Of a stretch of 39,501 nucleotides of DNA, positions 1 to 8,183 are shown one piece after another. The stretch's first letter is position 1; each line of letters opens with the position of its first letter. Location of the stretch: positions 1 to 39,501 of the forward strand of contig JBBDHW010000057.1 of NCBI GenBank assembly GCA_040880805.1. The letters are read 5' to 3'. The notes beneath the pieces are model-generated. The model was not told the origin of the DNA and ran no database searches. It saw nothing but the letters and a program-made list of their open reading frames with translations. The translations under genes and the position numbers were made by a program. Source of the DNA: Acidimicrobiia bacterium (GTDB lineage Bacteria > Actinomycetota > Acidimicrobiia > IMCC26256 > DASPTH01).

Positions 1-40
1 GCCCGGGGGGGGGGGGGGGGCGCGGGGGCACGGGGGGATG
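1..40. other. G-rich low-complexity contig edge
   Basis: Bases 5-20 are sixteen consecutive G residues, followed by two shorter G runs up to base 37. No gene can be read here. A homopolymer of this length at the very start of the sequence is more likely a read or assembly artefact than biology. The stretch from 41 to 97 also shows nothing except the sequence downstream of the whiB stop codon. Confidence 0.6.
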
Positions 41-97
41 GTGTGCCCGGGCAGGCGTCACCCCGCCCCGCCGTCTGCGGTGATCCGTGTTGTGCGG

Positions 98-439
98 TTA
101 CGCGCTCTTCTCGACCGGGTAGATCGGTACGAGCTCCTCGATCACCGGCTCGGGCGGCCGCACCTTCGGCGGACGCCCGCGCCGGCGCTTGTGGGCCAGC
201 ACCTTTCCGTTCGCGAAGAGCTCGCCACCCCACACACCCCACGGCTCACGCCGCGCGATGGCCCCGTCGAGGCACGGCTGACGCACCGGGCACTCGAGGC
301 AGAAAGCCTTGGCGCGCAGGATGTCGTCGATCTGCTCCGAGAAGAACAGGTCGACGAGCGCGGACGAGCTGTCCGCGCAGCGTGCCTGTGCACGCCAGCG
401 CTCCTGTTCGATGTCTGCGGTGTACTCCGTGGCGAACAT
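98..439 (-). CDS. WhiB-family iron-sulfur transcriptional regulator
   Basis: 113 aa, a usual length for WhiB-like proteins. The four cluster-binding cysteines are C21, C47, C50 and C56, the last three in the motif CLECPVRQPC. The signature GVWGGELF lies at residues 68-75 and is the surface that contacts sigma-A region 4 in studied family members. A basic tail with RRRGRPPK at about 85-92 resembles an AT-hook and probably contacts DNA. The ATG is preceded by a good Shine-Dalgarno, AGGGGAG, about 7 bases upstream. WhiB proteins bind a 4Fe-4S cluster and act as redox- or NO-responsive regulators in Actinobacteria. Which paralogue this is cannot be decided here. It is transcribed separately from the small gene upstream, which has its own terminator. 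Confidence 0.95.
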   Translation of the reverse strand: MFATEYTADIEQERWRAQARCADSSSALVDLFFSEQIDDILRAKAFCLECPVRQPCLDGAIARREPWGVWGGELFANGKVLAHKRRRGRPPKVRPPEPVIEELVPIYPVEKSA

Positions 440-501
440 CGCCGTTCTCCCCTGCTCTGTGCTCTCGCTGGTTCTGTCGTCGTGTCGAACGTTTTCCGGA
501 C

Positions 502-535
502 AAAGAAAAAGGCCGCCGGGTTTGCCCCGACGGCC
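502..535 (-). terminator. Rho-independent terminator
   Basis: Read on the minus strand, a ten-base-pair stem (one G-U pair; arms 526-535 and 511-520) closes a five-base loop at 521-525. Five T residues follow immediately (510-506), then CTTT. It lies 26 bases after the stop of the 58-aa small ORF and before whiB, so it ends transcription from the small gene. The plus strand lacks a matching T run. Confidence 0.8.
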
Positions 536-560
536 TTGGTGCGTTTCCCTGGTGGTGCGA

Positions 561-737
561 TTACCAGGGGATCACCTCGGGCCGTTCGGGGCTCTTGGCC
601 TTGTGGTCGGTGGTCGGCACCGTGAAGCAGGACCGAATCGACCACGAGCCAAAGCCCACGAGGCCATTGCCGTAGCCGGCGTGGGCGCGCGCGGCCGGGG
701 CAACTGCCATTGCGTGGCACTGCATCGTCCGCTGCAT
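561..737 (-). CDS. Candidate small protein of 58 aa, unknown function
   Basis: A short ORF between the DUF2510 gene and whiB. The chosen ATG at 737 has AAGGGA nine bases upstream, a plausible Shine-Dalgarno. A longer reading from a TTG at 809 has no such site. The protein has a glycine- and aromatic-rich centre (GYGNGLVGFGSW), a single cysteine in SIRSCF, and a polar C-terminus ending PEVIPW. I do not recognise the family. No signal peptide or clear membrane helix is evident. The main support is context: the ORF has its own ribosome site and is followed within 30 bases by a strong terminator, and a TTGACT -35-like hexamer lies on the same strand at 827-832. A noncoding RNA ending at the same terminator is the alternative. 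Confidence 0.5.
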   Translation of the reverse strand: MQRTMQCHAMAVAPAARAHAGYGNGLVGFGSWSIRSCFTVPTTDHKAKSPERPEVIPW

Positions 738-837
738 CGTGATGGTTCCCTTGGTAGCTCGTGCTGGGGTAGCTAGTGCTGGTCGAAGATTTGCGAGCCG
801 CTTAGCCAATCACGTTCGGGCGCGCGAGTCAACCAAT

Positions 838-1725
838 TTAATCCGGCGTGCCGATCCGGAACGAAGCGATGAGGGCGCCGGCAGCCGAGACGAGCATGAT
901 CCAGAGCCCGATACCCACGTCGGCCTTGACGACGGCTGCCGCGTTCATCCTCGTGACGAGTTCGTGGGTGTCGATCAGCTCCCGGGCAGTCAGGGTGGCG
1001 GCGACGACCGCCAGGCCCATGTTCACCCACCGGAGGGGGCGCATCCGGACCCCGAGGATCGCAGCAAGGGCGAGGGCCGCGGCCAGCCAGGTGAAGCCCC
1101 ATGCCTTGCCGAGCTCGAACCCGGTCCGCTCGAACGGCAGCGCGTCGATGGTGCCGGACAGCCACGGCAGGTACGCGCCCACGCCGAGTCCGCACGCCGC
1201 GAGCGCGACGAGGCCGGCCCGTCCGTAGTTGGCTGGTGTCGCGGCCAGGATCGAACTCTGCTGCGAGTGCGGGGGAAGGGCAACGCCGGCCTTGGGCGAG
1301 TGGTACGACTCCGGCTCGTCGACGAACGCTCGGAACCACCCCACGATCGCGGCCCTGAGCCCCGTGCTGGGTTCTCTGACCGCGGGCGCGGGCTGCTCGG
1401 GAGGCGGGTACTCGGGCGGGGACGACGCCGCCTTCGCCTTCGGTGCGTGCACCGGGGGCCGCCCTGCGGCCACAGCCTGCAGCACGGCGACTTCGGACGC
1501 ACTGGGTGGAGGCGCAGCGTAGGACGTACTCGGTCCCGGATTCGGCGTCGGGCCCGGCCGGGGAGGCGCGACCGCTGCCGGGGCAGCAGCACGCGTCGCC
1601 GGTTTCACAGGCGTCGCCGAGTTCGCAACCCGGTTGGTCCAACCACCATCCCAGTACCGCCATTCATACCGGCCGGAAGGATCAGGTCGCCATCCATTCG
1701 TCCTGGTCTCGACAACACTGCTCAT
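838..1725 (-). CDS. DUF2510 domain membrane protein
   Basis: 295 aa from the ATG at 1725, chosen because CCGGAG lies about seven bases upstream and the known domain begins right after it. Residues 11-33 are a DUF2510 module (GWRPDPSGRYEWRYWDG), a tryptophan-rich fold common at the N-terminus of actinobacterial membrane proteins. A proline- and alanine-rich linker of about 110 residues follows. The C-terminal half has four predicted membrane helices, for example around GLVALAACGLGVGAYLPWL and WIMLVSAAGALIASF. The function is unknown. The start codon faces that of the hydrolase gene on the other strand, 53 bases away, so the two probably have divergent promoters in this gap. An in-frame start further upstream (1821) would run into the neighbouring gene and adds an unrelated arginine-rich stretch. 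Confidence 0.85.
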   Translation of the reverse strand: MSSVVETRTNGWRPDPSGRYEWRYWDGGWTNRVANSATPVKPATRAAAPAAVAPPRPGPTPNPGPSTSYAAPPPSASEVAVLQAVAAGRPPVHAPKAKAASSPPEYPPPEQPAPAVREPSTGLRAAIVGWFRAFVDEPESYHSPKAGVALPPHSQQSSILAATPANYGRAGLVALAACGLGVGAYLPWLSGTIDALPFERTGFELGKAWGFTWLAAALALAAILGVRMRPLRWVNMGLAVVAATLTARELIDTHELVTRMNAAAVVKADVGIGLWIMLVSAAGALIASFRIGTPD

Positions 1726-1778
1726 CTGGGGGCTCCGGAGGGACTCGTTGCCCGCCCTCCGCCATAGGCTTCGGCATC

Positions 1779-2960
1779 GTGGCCGCCCGACTTGACCGAT
1801 CGGAGCCCGGTTCGGGCGCAATTGACCTCTCCCGGGTGGTCGAGATCCTCGAACGCCTGCGGGCCGAGGACCGTCACGACTGCGCCCAGTGCTACGTGTC
1901 GCTCGGCGGCGAGGTGCTCCTCGACGTGGCCGTCGGGGATGCGACCCCGGGGCGGGCGCTCCGCACCGACGACCTGATGCTCTGGTACTCGTCGGGCAAG
2001 CCGCTCACGACGGCGGCCGTGCTCCAGCTCTGGGAGCAGGGGCGGCTCGGGCTCGACGACCTCGTCGCCGACTACGTCGACGGCTGGGGTGCCGGAAAGG
2101 AGCGCTGCACGCTCCGCCATGTGCTCACCCACACCGGCGGGTTCCCCATGTTCCGCGACACGGCATTCGACACCGACATCTCCTACCAGGAGACGATCGC
2201 GCGCATCGCCGCCCATCCGGCCGACTGGGAGCCCGGCACCGCCGCGGCGTATCACCCGGCGACCGGCTGGAAGGTCCTCGGCGCGGTTGTCGAAGCCGTC
2301 GACGGCCGTCCGATCGACCAGTACCTGCACGAAGTGGTCATCGGCCCGCTCGGCATGTCGAACTCGAGCCTCGGGATCCCTGTCGACGTGCAGCGCCGGC
2401 TCGGCGACCGCATCGTTCCCATCGCGTGGAAGGGTCACCGGTTACCCGTGGTCGACCGCCAAGGTGCCTTGAGCATGGTCCCCTATCGCATCGACGAGAT
2501 CCACAACGAGCCGTGGCACATCGCGAAGGTCGAACCGGGCGGCGGGATGCGCGGCCCGGCGCGCGAGCTCGGGAGCGTCTACGAGTCGCTCCTCGGCCAG
2601 GGATCAGTTCGAGTACTCGAACCCCGGACCGTCGAGATGATGATCGCGGTGCACCGCTACGGGCTCCGGGATCCGCTACTCGGCCACGCGCCACCATTCG
2701 GACTTGGCGTCGCGGTCGACTTCACGGGGGGCGCCGGACGGCGCGCGTTCGGACACGGTGGCATGGCGTCGTCACGCGGGCTGGCGGACCCCGAATGCGA
2801 TCTCGTGATGGTCGTGATCTGCAACGGGCTGCCCGACCCACTCGCCGCGGAACGCCGCAACCGCGACATCACCGACGCGGTCTACACGGCGCTCGGCGAG
2901 CGCGCCGCGCGCTTCCGTCGGAGCACGGGGCCCGAACAGACGGTCGCGCTGTCTACGTGA
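1779..2960 (+). CDS. Serine beta-lactamase-like hydrolase (esterase/peptidase family)
   Basis: 393 aa if started at the GTG at 1779; the frame is open further upstream but that part reads as antisense of the DUF2510 gene. The SxxK nucleophile motif is SSGK at residues 71-74. HVLTHTGGFP and PLGMSNSS are typical of the class C beta-lactamase/DD-peptidase/EstB family. The usual YxN position appears as YHP, a variant of some actinobacterial esterase-like members. FGHGGMASS near the C-terminus corresponds to the third (KTG/HxG) box. No signal peptide is visible, so a cytoplasmic esterase or amidase is more likely than a true beta-lactamase. The substrate is unknown. No Shine-Dalgarno precedes the GTG, so the exact start is uncertain. 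The 3' end overlaps the convergent inositol-phosphatase-like gene by eight bases. Confidence 0.85.
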   Translation: MAARLDRSEPGSGAIDLSRVVEILERLRAEDRHDCAQCYVSLGGEVLLDVAVGDATPGRALRTDDLMLWYSSGKPLTTAAVLQLWEQGRLGLDDLVADYVDGWGAGKERCTLRHVLTHTGGFPMFRDTAFDTDISYQETIARIAAHPADWEPGTAAAYHPATGWKVLGAVVEAVDGRPIDQYLHEVVIGPLGMSNSSLGIPVDVQRRLGDRIVPIAWKGHRLPVVDRQGALSMVPYRIDEIHNEPWHIAKVEPGGGMRGPARELGSVYESLLGQGSVRVLEPRTVEMMIAVHRYGLRDPLLGHAPPFGLGVAVDFTGGAGRRAFGHGGMASSRGLADPECDLVMVVICNGLPDPLAAERRNRDITDAVYTALGERAARFRRSTGPEQTVALST

Positions 2961-3753
2961 CCGTTGCCGCTGCCGCGGTCGCGATGATCGCGAGGACGTG
3001 CGCGTGCACCGCGGGAGGGCCCGCGACGATGTCGCCCGACCGGAGCCACGCGCGCTGGTCGCCCTGCCAGTCGGTGACCACGCCACCCGCCTCGCGCACG
3101 ATGAGCCCACCCGCGGCAACATCCCACGTGGCGAGGTTCTGCTCGAAGTAACCGTCGAACACGCCGGCCGCGGTCCACGAAAGATCGAGGCTCGCGGAAC
3201 CGGCGCGTCGGAGGTCTTCGAACTCTCGCAGCGCGCGCTCGAAGACAGGAAAGTACTCGTCGAGGCGTTCGCGCTTGGCGCGGAACGGGAAGCCGGTCGC
3301 ACAGATCGCGCTCGCGACCGGGCGGTTGCTCACGTGGATTCGCTCGCCGTTGCGGAACGCGCCGCCGCCGTTCCGAGCCGAGTACAGGTCGCCGAGCATG
3401 GGCGCGTGCACAACTCCCAAGACGGGCTCGCCATCCGCGACGAGCGCGATCGACACGCCGACCACCGGGAAGTTGTGCACGAAGTTGGCCGTTCCGTCGA
3501 GCGGATCCACGAACCACCCCACGTCGGCGTGTTCACCGCCCTCCTCTTCTCCGACGAACGCGATGTCGGGTGCCGCGCGCGCGAGCCCCTCACGGATCGA
3601 GCGCTCGCTCGCGAAGTCCGCGTCACTCACGAGATCTCCCGGCCGCTTCTCACGGACGTTCTCCGGCGCGCCGAAAGCGTCGCGCACGATCCCGCCCGCG
3701 GTAACGGCGGCGTCGACCGCGACTGCGAGCAGGTGATCGAGGTCGAGCGTCAC
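2953..3753 (-). CDS. Inositol monophosphatase family protein (first of two, distal)
   Basis: 266 aa, usual length for the family. Metal-dependent phosphatase motifs are all present: GEEEGG (first metal ligand), WFVDPLDGTANF with the DPLDGT signature, and ATWDVAAGGLIVREAGG with the WD motif. Family members act on inositol monophosphate, fructose-1,6-bisphosphate, histidinol phosphate or PAP; the sequence alone does not tell which. Its ATG overlaps the stop of the upstream paralogue by four bases (ATGA), so the two are translationally coupled. It is the last gene of the molybdenum block and converges on the serine hydrolase. Confidence 0.93.
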   Translation of the reverse strand: MTLDLDHLLAVAVDAAVTAGGIVRDAFGAPENVREKRPGDLVSDADFASERSIREGLARAAPDIAFVGEEEGGEHADVGWFVDPLDGTANFVHNFPVVGVSIALVADGEPVLGVVHAPMLGDLYSARNGGGAFRNGERIHVSNRPVASAICATGFPFRAKRERLDEYFPVFERALREFEDLRRAGSASLDLSWTAAGVFDGYFEQNLATWDVAAGGLIVREAGGVVTDWQGDQRAWLRSGDIVAGPPAVHAHVLAIIATAAAATVT

Positions 3754-4499
3754 GGCCCGAGCACGGCGCGCAGCGCACTGAGGAGCTCGGGTGTGCCCGC
3801 CGCGACCGGCTGGCGGCGCGCCGCGGGATCAGCGACGACAAGCTCACGGTCGCGGGCATCCGCGATGTGTGCACCGCTTTCGTGGCAAACGAGCAACCCA
3901 CCGAGATAGTCCCACGGGCAGTGCATGTCGTTGGTGCAATCGAGGAACCCATCGAGGCTGCCGGAGGCGACGTCGCACAGCGCGAGCGCCGCCGAGCCGA
4001 GCGACCGGAACTGGCGCCACGGAGGCTCGTGCGGAGGCATCGCGACGATCGCAACCACGGCACGGTCGATGACGGTAACTTCGGACGCGGAAAGTCGTTC
4101 ACCGTCGAGCCACGCGCCGTGACCACGCACCGCGGTGTAACGGGCTCCGGTGGCGCCGTTCTCCACGTACGCGCACAACGGGCCGTCGGCATCGAGCGCG
4201 CACACCGAGATGCCCCAGTACGGGATACCGCGGGAGCAGTTCGTCGAGCCGTCGACCGGGTCGACGACGACCGTAATCTCCGCGTCGTCCGGACCACTCC
4301 ACTCGGACTCCTCGCTCAGCACGCGCACCGGCAGCTCCGTGAGCACGGGGAGCACCGCGGCGTCGGCAACGGTGTCGAGGTGGTACTGACCCAACCGGGC
4401 GGTACGCGAGCGGCGCTCGATGCCCGTGAGCCCAGCCAGTGCCTGGCGCTGCGCGGCCGCGGCCGCCGCGAAGCACTCGAGCAGTTCAGCAGGCGTCAC
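3750..4499 (-). CDS. Inositol monophosphatase family protein (second, proximal)
   Basis: 249 aa. The signature is present with variation: LSEESEWSG replaces the usual GEE box, VVVDPVDGSTNCSRGIP carries the DPVDGST metal and phosphate site, and CPWDYLGGLLV carries the C-terminal WD. It is a divergent paralogue of the next gene, so the pair may have split specificity (for example inositol phosphate versus another sugar or nucleotide phosphate). The start codon overlaps the stop of the molybdoenzyme gene by four bases, and its own stop overlaps the next start in the same way. This ties both phosphatases to the molybdenum operon by transcription, though no direct biochemical link is known. Confidence 0.92.
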   Translation of the reverse strand: MTPAELLECFAAAAAAQRQALAGLTGIERRSRTARLGQYHLDTVADAAVLPVLTELPVRVLSEESEWSGPDDAEITVVVDPVDGSTNCSRGIPYWGISVCALDADGPLCAYVENGATGARYTAVRGHGAWLDGERLSASEVTVIDRAVVAIVAMPPHEPPWRQFRSLGSAALALCDVASGSLDGFLDCTNDMHCPWDYLGGLLVCHESGAHIADARDRELVVADPAARRQPVAAGTPELLSALRAVLGP

Positions 4500-6739
4500 A
4501 AGCGCTGCACCGTGACGACAGCGTTGTAGTCGGGCACGCCGGAGCCGGCGTCGCGGCGGCCGGGGCCGATCAGCACGTTGCCCTCCGGGAAGAACATCTG
4601 CACGTTGCCGGGACGCAGGTTGGCGAGATGTACGCGCGCCTGCATCGAACCGGCGTCGGAACGCACGACGACCCGGTCGCCTTCACGCAGACCGAGCGCG
4701 CCGGCATCATCGGTCGCGATGAAGAGCGCGTCGCGCAGCGCGCCGGTCAAAGGGTCTTTGGCTTGGTGCACCATCGTGTTGAACTGCTTCCCGCGGCGCG
4801 TGCTGAGCAGGAAGCTGCCCTCGGGAACGTCGACCACTGCGGGTTCCACCGGGATGAAGTGCGCCTTCCCGTCGGGAGTGGGGAAGTTGCCGCCCTCACA
4901 GAGACGCGCACCGCCCCACTGCACCGCGTCACCGATCGCGTGCAAGGTCTCGACCCCCGCGTACGACGGCACGACACGCGCCATCTCGTCGCGAATCTGC
5001 TGACCCGAGTCGAAGGCAACGAGGTGCGCGCGTTCTGGGGCGACGTGCCGCGCGAGATCGACAAAGATCTCCCACTCGCTGCGCGCCTCCCCCACCTGAT
5101 GCCCCGGGATCTCGGGGCTGAACGCGATTCGCCGCTCGGTGGTGGTCTCGGTGCCGCCGTCACGCTGCTCGTAGCGCGTCGCCGCCGGCAAGAGCACGAC
5201 GATGTCGCCGGGGCCGACGAGCATCTGGCTCGACACGACAATGTCCTGGTGCACACGCAGCGGCACGCGGTGCAGCGCGTCGTCGACGAGGACGGGATCG
5301 GGCAGCACCTCGAGGAAGTTCCCGCCCGACGAGTAGAGGACGTCGAGCTGGCCCCGTGAGGCCACCTCGATCATCTCTTCGGCGGTGAGCCCCGGCCGAT
5401 CACCCACCGGGAAGCCGTACTGCCGGGTGAGCGTGGCGGCCGACTCGGGTGTGATCGCCACGCCGCTCGGGAAGGCGGTCGCGTACGCACCCATCTCGGC
5501 GCCACCCTGCACGCCGGAGTGGCCCCGGATCGGCATGAGGCCCGCGCCTCGCCGGCCGACGTTGCCACGCGCGAGCCCGAGGTTGACGATCGCGGCGACG
5601 TTGTCGGACCCGTGCTCGTGCTGGGTGATTCCCATCGACCACACGAGCACTGTGGTGCGGGCGGCTGCGTACATCCGCGCGAAACGCTCCATGTCGGCAC
5701 GGGTCACGCCGGACTGGCGCTCGAGGTCGGTGAAGGACTCGCCTTCGAGCACCTCGAGCAGCTCGTCGAATCCCTCCGTGTGCTCACGAACGAACCCGCG
5801 GTCGATGCCGCCTTCGGCCAACAGCACCTTGAGCGCACCGTTGACGAACGCCACGTCGCCGCCGGTGTTCACGCCGAAGAACTCGTCGGTCATCTTCGTG
5901 CCGAACATCGCGCTCTCGACGTTGCTCGGTACCCAATAGCGGTCGAGACCCGGCTCGCGCATCGGGTTGACCACCGCGACCTTCGCACCCCGCTTGCGCG
6001 CCAGGTAGAGGTACTTCATGAACACCGGCTGCGCGTTGGCAACGTTGGCGCCGAACAGCACGATCAGGTCGCTCTCGATGACGTCGGTGTAGGAGCACGT
6101 CGTGGCGCCCACGCCGATTGCGCGCTTCAGCGTGGTGGTGGAAGGCGCGTGGCAGACGCGCGCCGCATTGTCGATGTTGTTGGTACCGAGGAAGCGCGTG
6201 ACCTTCTGCGCGACGTAGTACGTCTCGTTGGTGATGCCGCGCGCGGTGAGGTACACCGCCAGCCGTTCGGGCGTGCTCTGCCGGATGCGGTCCGCGATCA
6301 GGTCGAGAGCCTCGTCCCAAGTGATGCGCGTGAACCCGCGGTCGCCTTTGCGTCGCACCATCGGGTAGGCGAGCCGGCCCAGGTCGCGCAGCTCCTTCCC
6401 GCTCTTCGAGCGCAACGCGTCGGCGTCGGCGAGCACCGCAGGGTCGAGTGCGCCCATGGTGTTGACCCGCAGAAGGTCGAGGCGCGTGGTGCAGAGGTGC
6501 ACACCTGACAACGTCCAGTCATGGAAACCCGCGACCCCGAGCGCACACCCGTCGCACACACCCTTGTGCATGATCCGCCACGCGTACGGGAGGTTGTCGC
6601 GGTTCTCCCAGAACGTGCGCGCGATCTCCTTGTAGTGGTTGGGCTTCGTCTCCCCCATCCCGTACGGCTTGAACCCGACCCACAGGTCGCGCCGCGTGCG
6701 CTTGGGGGACTTGATCCTCGCCGATCCCTTCCAGGCCAC
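4496..6739 (-). CDS. Formate-dehydrogenase-like molybdopterin oxidoreductase (FdhF/YdeP type)
   Basis: 747 aa from the GTG at 6739, which has AGGAG six bases upstream; longer readings run into antisense of fdhD. The N-terminus carries CDGCALG (C62, C65) and C83. That is only three cysteines in the cluster region, so a classical 4Fe-4S site is doubtful. The active-site motif RVCHAPS places cysteine C196 where formate dehydrogenases have Cys or Sec to bind molybdenum or tungsten. The central part holds the bis-MGD-binding domains (VVNPMREPGLDRYW, GLARGNVGRRGAGLMPIRGH), and the C-terminus has the MGD-binding beta-barrel (STRRGKQFNTMVH). This architecture matches the cytoplasmic alpha-subunit-like family that includes E. 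coli YdeP, whose substrate is not settled. It follows fdhD by eight bases, consistent with needing FdhD sulfuration. Confidence 0.9.
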   Translation of the reverse strand: MAWKGSARIKSPKRTRRDLWVGFKPYGMGETKPNHYKEIARTFWENRDNLPYAWRIMHKGVCDGCALGVAGFHDWTLSGVHLCTTRLDLLRVNTMGALDPAVLADADALRSKSGKELRDLGRLAYPMVRRKGDRGFTRITWDEALDLIADRIRQSTPERLAVYLTARGITNETYYVAQKVTRFLGTNNIDNAARVCHAPSTTTLKRAIGVGATTCSYTDVIESDLIVLFGANVANAQPVFMKYLYLARKRGAKVAVVNPMREPGLDRYWVPSNVESAMFGTKMTDEFFGVNTGGDVAFVNGALKVLLAEGGIDRGFVREHTEGFDELLEVLEGESFTDLERQSGVTRADMERFARMYAAARTTVLVWSMGITQHEHGSDNVAAIVNLGLARGNVGRRGAGLMPIRGHSGVQGGAEMGAYATAFPSGVAITPESAATLTRQYGFPVGDRPGLTAEEMIEVASRGQLDVLYSSGGNFLEVLPDPVLVDDALHRVPLRVHQDIVVSSQMLVGPGDIVVLLPAATRYEQRDGGTETTTERRIAFSPEIPGHQVGEARSEWEIFVDLARHVAPERAHLVAFDSGQQIRDEMARVVPSYAGVETLHAIGDAVQWGGARLCEGGNFPTPDGKAHFIPVEPAVVDVPEGSFLLSTRRGKQFNTMVHQAKDPLTGALRDALFIATDDAGALGLREGDRVVVRSDAGSMQARVHLANLRPGNVQMFFPEGNVLIGPGRRDAGSGVPDYNAVVTVQRL

Positions 6740-6747
6740 TCGATCTC

Positions 6748-7599
6748 CTACCGGTCGACGTCGACGCGCTCGGAATGCGTGTAGACGTTGGCGCGCGCGT
6801 CGCGGACGAAGCCGACGAGGGTCTGGCCAAAGCGGTTCGCGGCGTCGACCGCGAGGCTCGACGGCGCCGACACCGCGCACACGATCGGGATGCCCGCGAT
6901 CGCGGCCTTCTGGACGATCTCGAAGCTCACGCGCCCCGACACCATCAGCACTTCCTCGGACAGTGGCAACCGGCGCTCGAGCGCGGCGTGGCCGATCAGC
7001 TTGTCGAGCGCGTTGTGGCGGCCGACGTCCTCCCGCAGCGAGATGAGCTCGCCGCGCGGTGTGAAGAGACCCGACGCGTGCAATCCTCCCGTGGCTTCGA
7101 ACACGGTCTGCGCCACGACGAGCCGATCGGGCAGCGACGCGACAACCGAGCGCGCGACCACCGGCCCGTCGGCCACCGGGGCGCAGTGCTGCTCGACCTC
7201 GTCGAGCGTGGTCTTGCCACAGAGGCCGCAGCTCGCGTTCGCGACGAACCGCCGCTCCGGACCGTCGAGCGCCACCGGCCGCCGCAGCGTAACCGTGACC
7301 ACGTTGAACTCCTGCTCGCCCTCACCGGCGAGGCAGTACGCGACGGTGTCCAGGTCGTCGGCCCCGTCGAGGATGCCTTCGGTGAGACAGAAGCCCACCG
7401 CGAGCTCGAAGTCGTTACCCGGCGTGCGCATCGTGACCACGAGCGGCCTGGGCTCCTGGCCCGGCCCGTGGACACGGATCTCCATGGGCTCCTCGGTGAC
7501 GAGCTTGTCGGGCCGGTCGAACACTCGCTCGCCGTCGAGCGCGCGCACGCGCACCGAGGTCACCGCACGGCGAGCGGGGTCGTTGCTCACAACGATCAC
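6748..7599 (-). CDS. fdhD: FdhD, sulfurtransferase for formate dehydrogenase cofactor
   Basis: 283 aa. FdhD passes sulfur from a cysteine desulfurase to the molybdenum cofactor, which formate dehydrogenases need for activity. The conserved cysteine pair is in SCGLCGKTTLDE. Other family motifs are EEPMEIRVHG near the N-terminus, NDFELAVGFCLTEGI, and the REDVGRHNALDKLIG segment near the middle-to-end. The GTG at 7599 overlaps the mobA stop as GTGA; a second GTG nine bases further in is also possible. The longer frame reading upstream is only antisense-like mobA sequence. It sits between mobA and the molybdoenzyme it most likely serves. Confidence 0.95.
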   Translation of the reverse strand: MIVVSNDPARRAVTSVRVRALDGERVFDRPDKLVTEEPMEIRVHGPGQEPRPLVVTMRTPGNDFELAVGFCLTEGILDGADDLDTVAYCLAGEGEQEFNVVTVTLRRPVALDGPERRFVANASCGLCGKTTLDEVEQHCAPVADGPVVARSVVASLPDRLVVAQTVFEATGGLHASGLFTPRGELISLREDVGRHNALDKLIGHAALERRLPLSEEVLMVSGRVSFEIVQKAAIAGIPIVCAVSAPSSLAVDAANRFGQTLVGFVRDARANVYTHSERVDVDR

Positions 7600-8183
7600 C
7601 GTAACCCGGTGAGGTCGATACCCAGACGCGCAGCGTCTTCGGGTGTATCGACGTCGGCGAACGCGTCGGGAGGTGCCGTCTCCCGCCACGTGCGCTCGGG
7701 CACGACGTCGTAGTCGCCGACATCGAGGAGTGCATTCAGCGCGCGCACTCCCCCGGTGACCAGGCTCGAAGCGGCCAGGAGCGCCTCGGGACCGTACCGA
7801 GCACACACCGGCTGCAACCTCCCGGAGGCTTCCGGGACGACCGTCGACGCACCCGGCCAATCGCGCAGCAGCTCGAGCAGCGGAACGCCGACATTCGGCA
7901 GATCGACCGCGAGGAGCAGCGCGTTGCCGTCCCAGCCGAGTTGGCGCAGGGCGCCCCCACCCGCAGCGAGTGCCGCCAGCGGCCCGGCACCCGGCGGCTG
8001 CTCGCTCACCTGCGGACGGCCGGTGACCCCCGGACCCACCTCGACCACGGTCTCGCAGACCGCCGCGAGCCGCGTGGCTGCCCGGTCGGCCAGGGTTTCA
8101 CCGTCGAGCACCAGACGGGCCTTGTCGGCACCCAGCCGTCGGCTGCGGCCCCCTGTGAGCAACAGCCCGGAAACCCTCGGCAT
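7596..8183 (-). CDS. mobA: MobA, molybdenum cofactor guanylyltransferase
   Basis: 195 aa. MobA attaches GMP to molybdopterin to build MGD. The N-terminal nucleotide-binding motif LLLTGGRSRRLGADKARL is diagnostic. PPGAGPLAALAAG and LLLAVDLPNV (usually CDxP/xDxP) match the second and third family motifs. ADVDTPEDAARLG close to the C-terminus is the typical NxxTPEDL-like end. The ATG at 8183 shares one base with the stop of the upstream gene (TAATG), showing coupling. An extended reading from 8228 is unsupported. Its product matches the need of the bis-MGD enzyme two genes downstream. Confidence 0.93.
   Translation of the reverse strand: MPRVSGLLLTGGRSRRLGADKARLVLDGETLADRAATRLAAVCETVVEVGPGVTGRPQVSEQPPGAGPLAALAAGGGALRQLGWDGNALLLAVDLPNVGVPLLELLRDWPGASTVVPEASGRLQPVCARYGPEALLAASSLVTGGVRALNALLDVGDYDVVPERTWRETAPPDAFADVDTPEDAARLGIDLTGLR

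Noticed and set aside
38-675. Overlapping plus-strand ORFs at the left end
   Set aside because: They are antisense to whiB and cross a minus-strand terminator; the composition is typical of shadow frames.
561-809. TTG-started 82-aa extension of the small ORF
   Set aside because: No Shine-Dalgarno at the TTG; the ATG at 737 has a good one, and the added residues look random.
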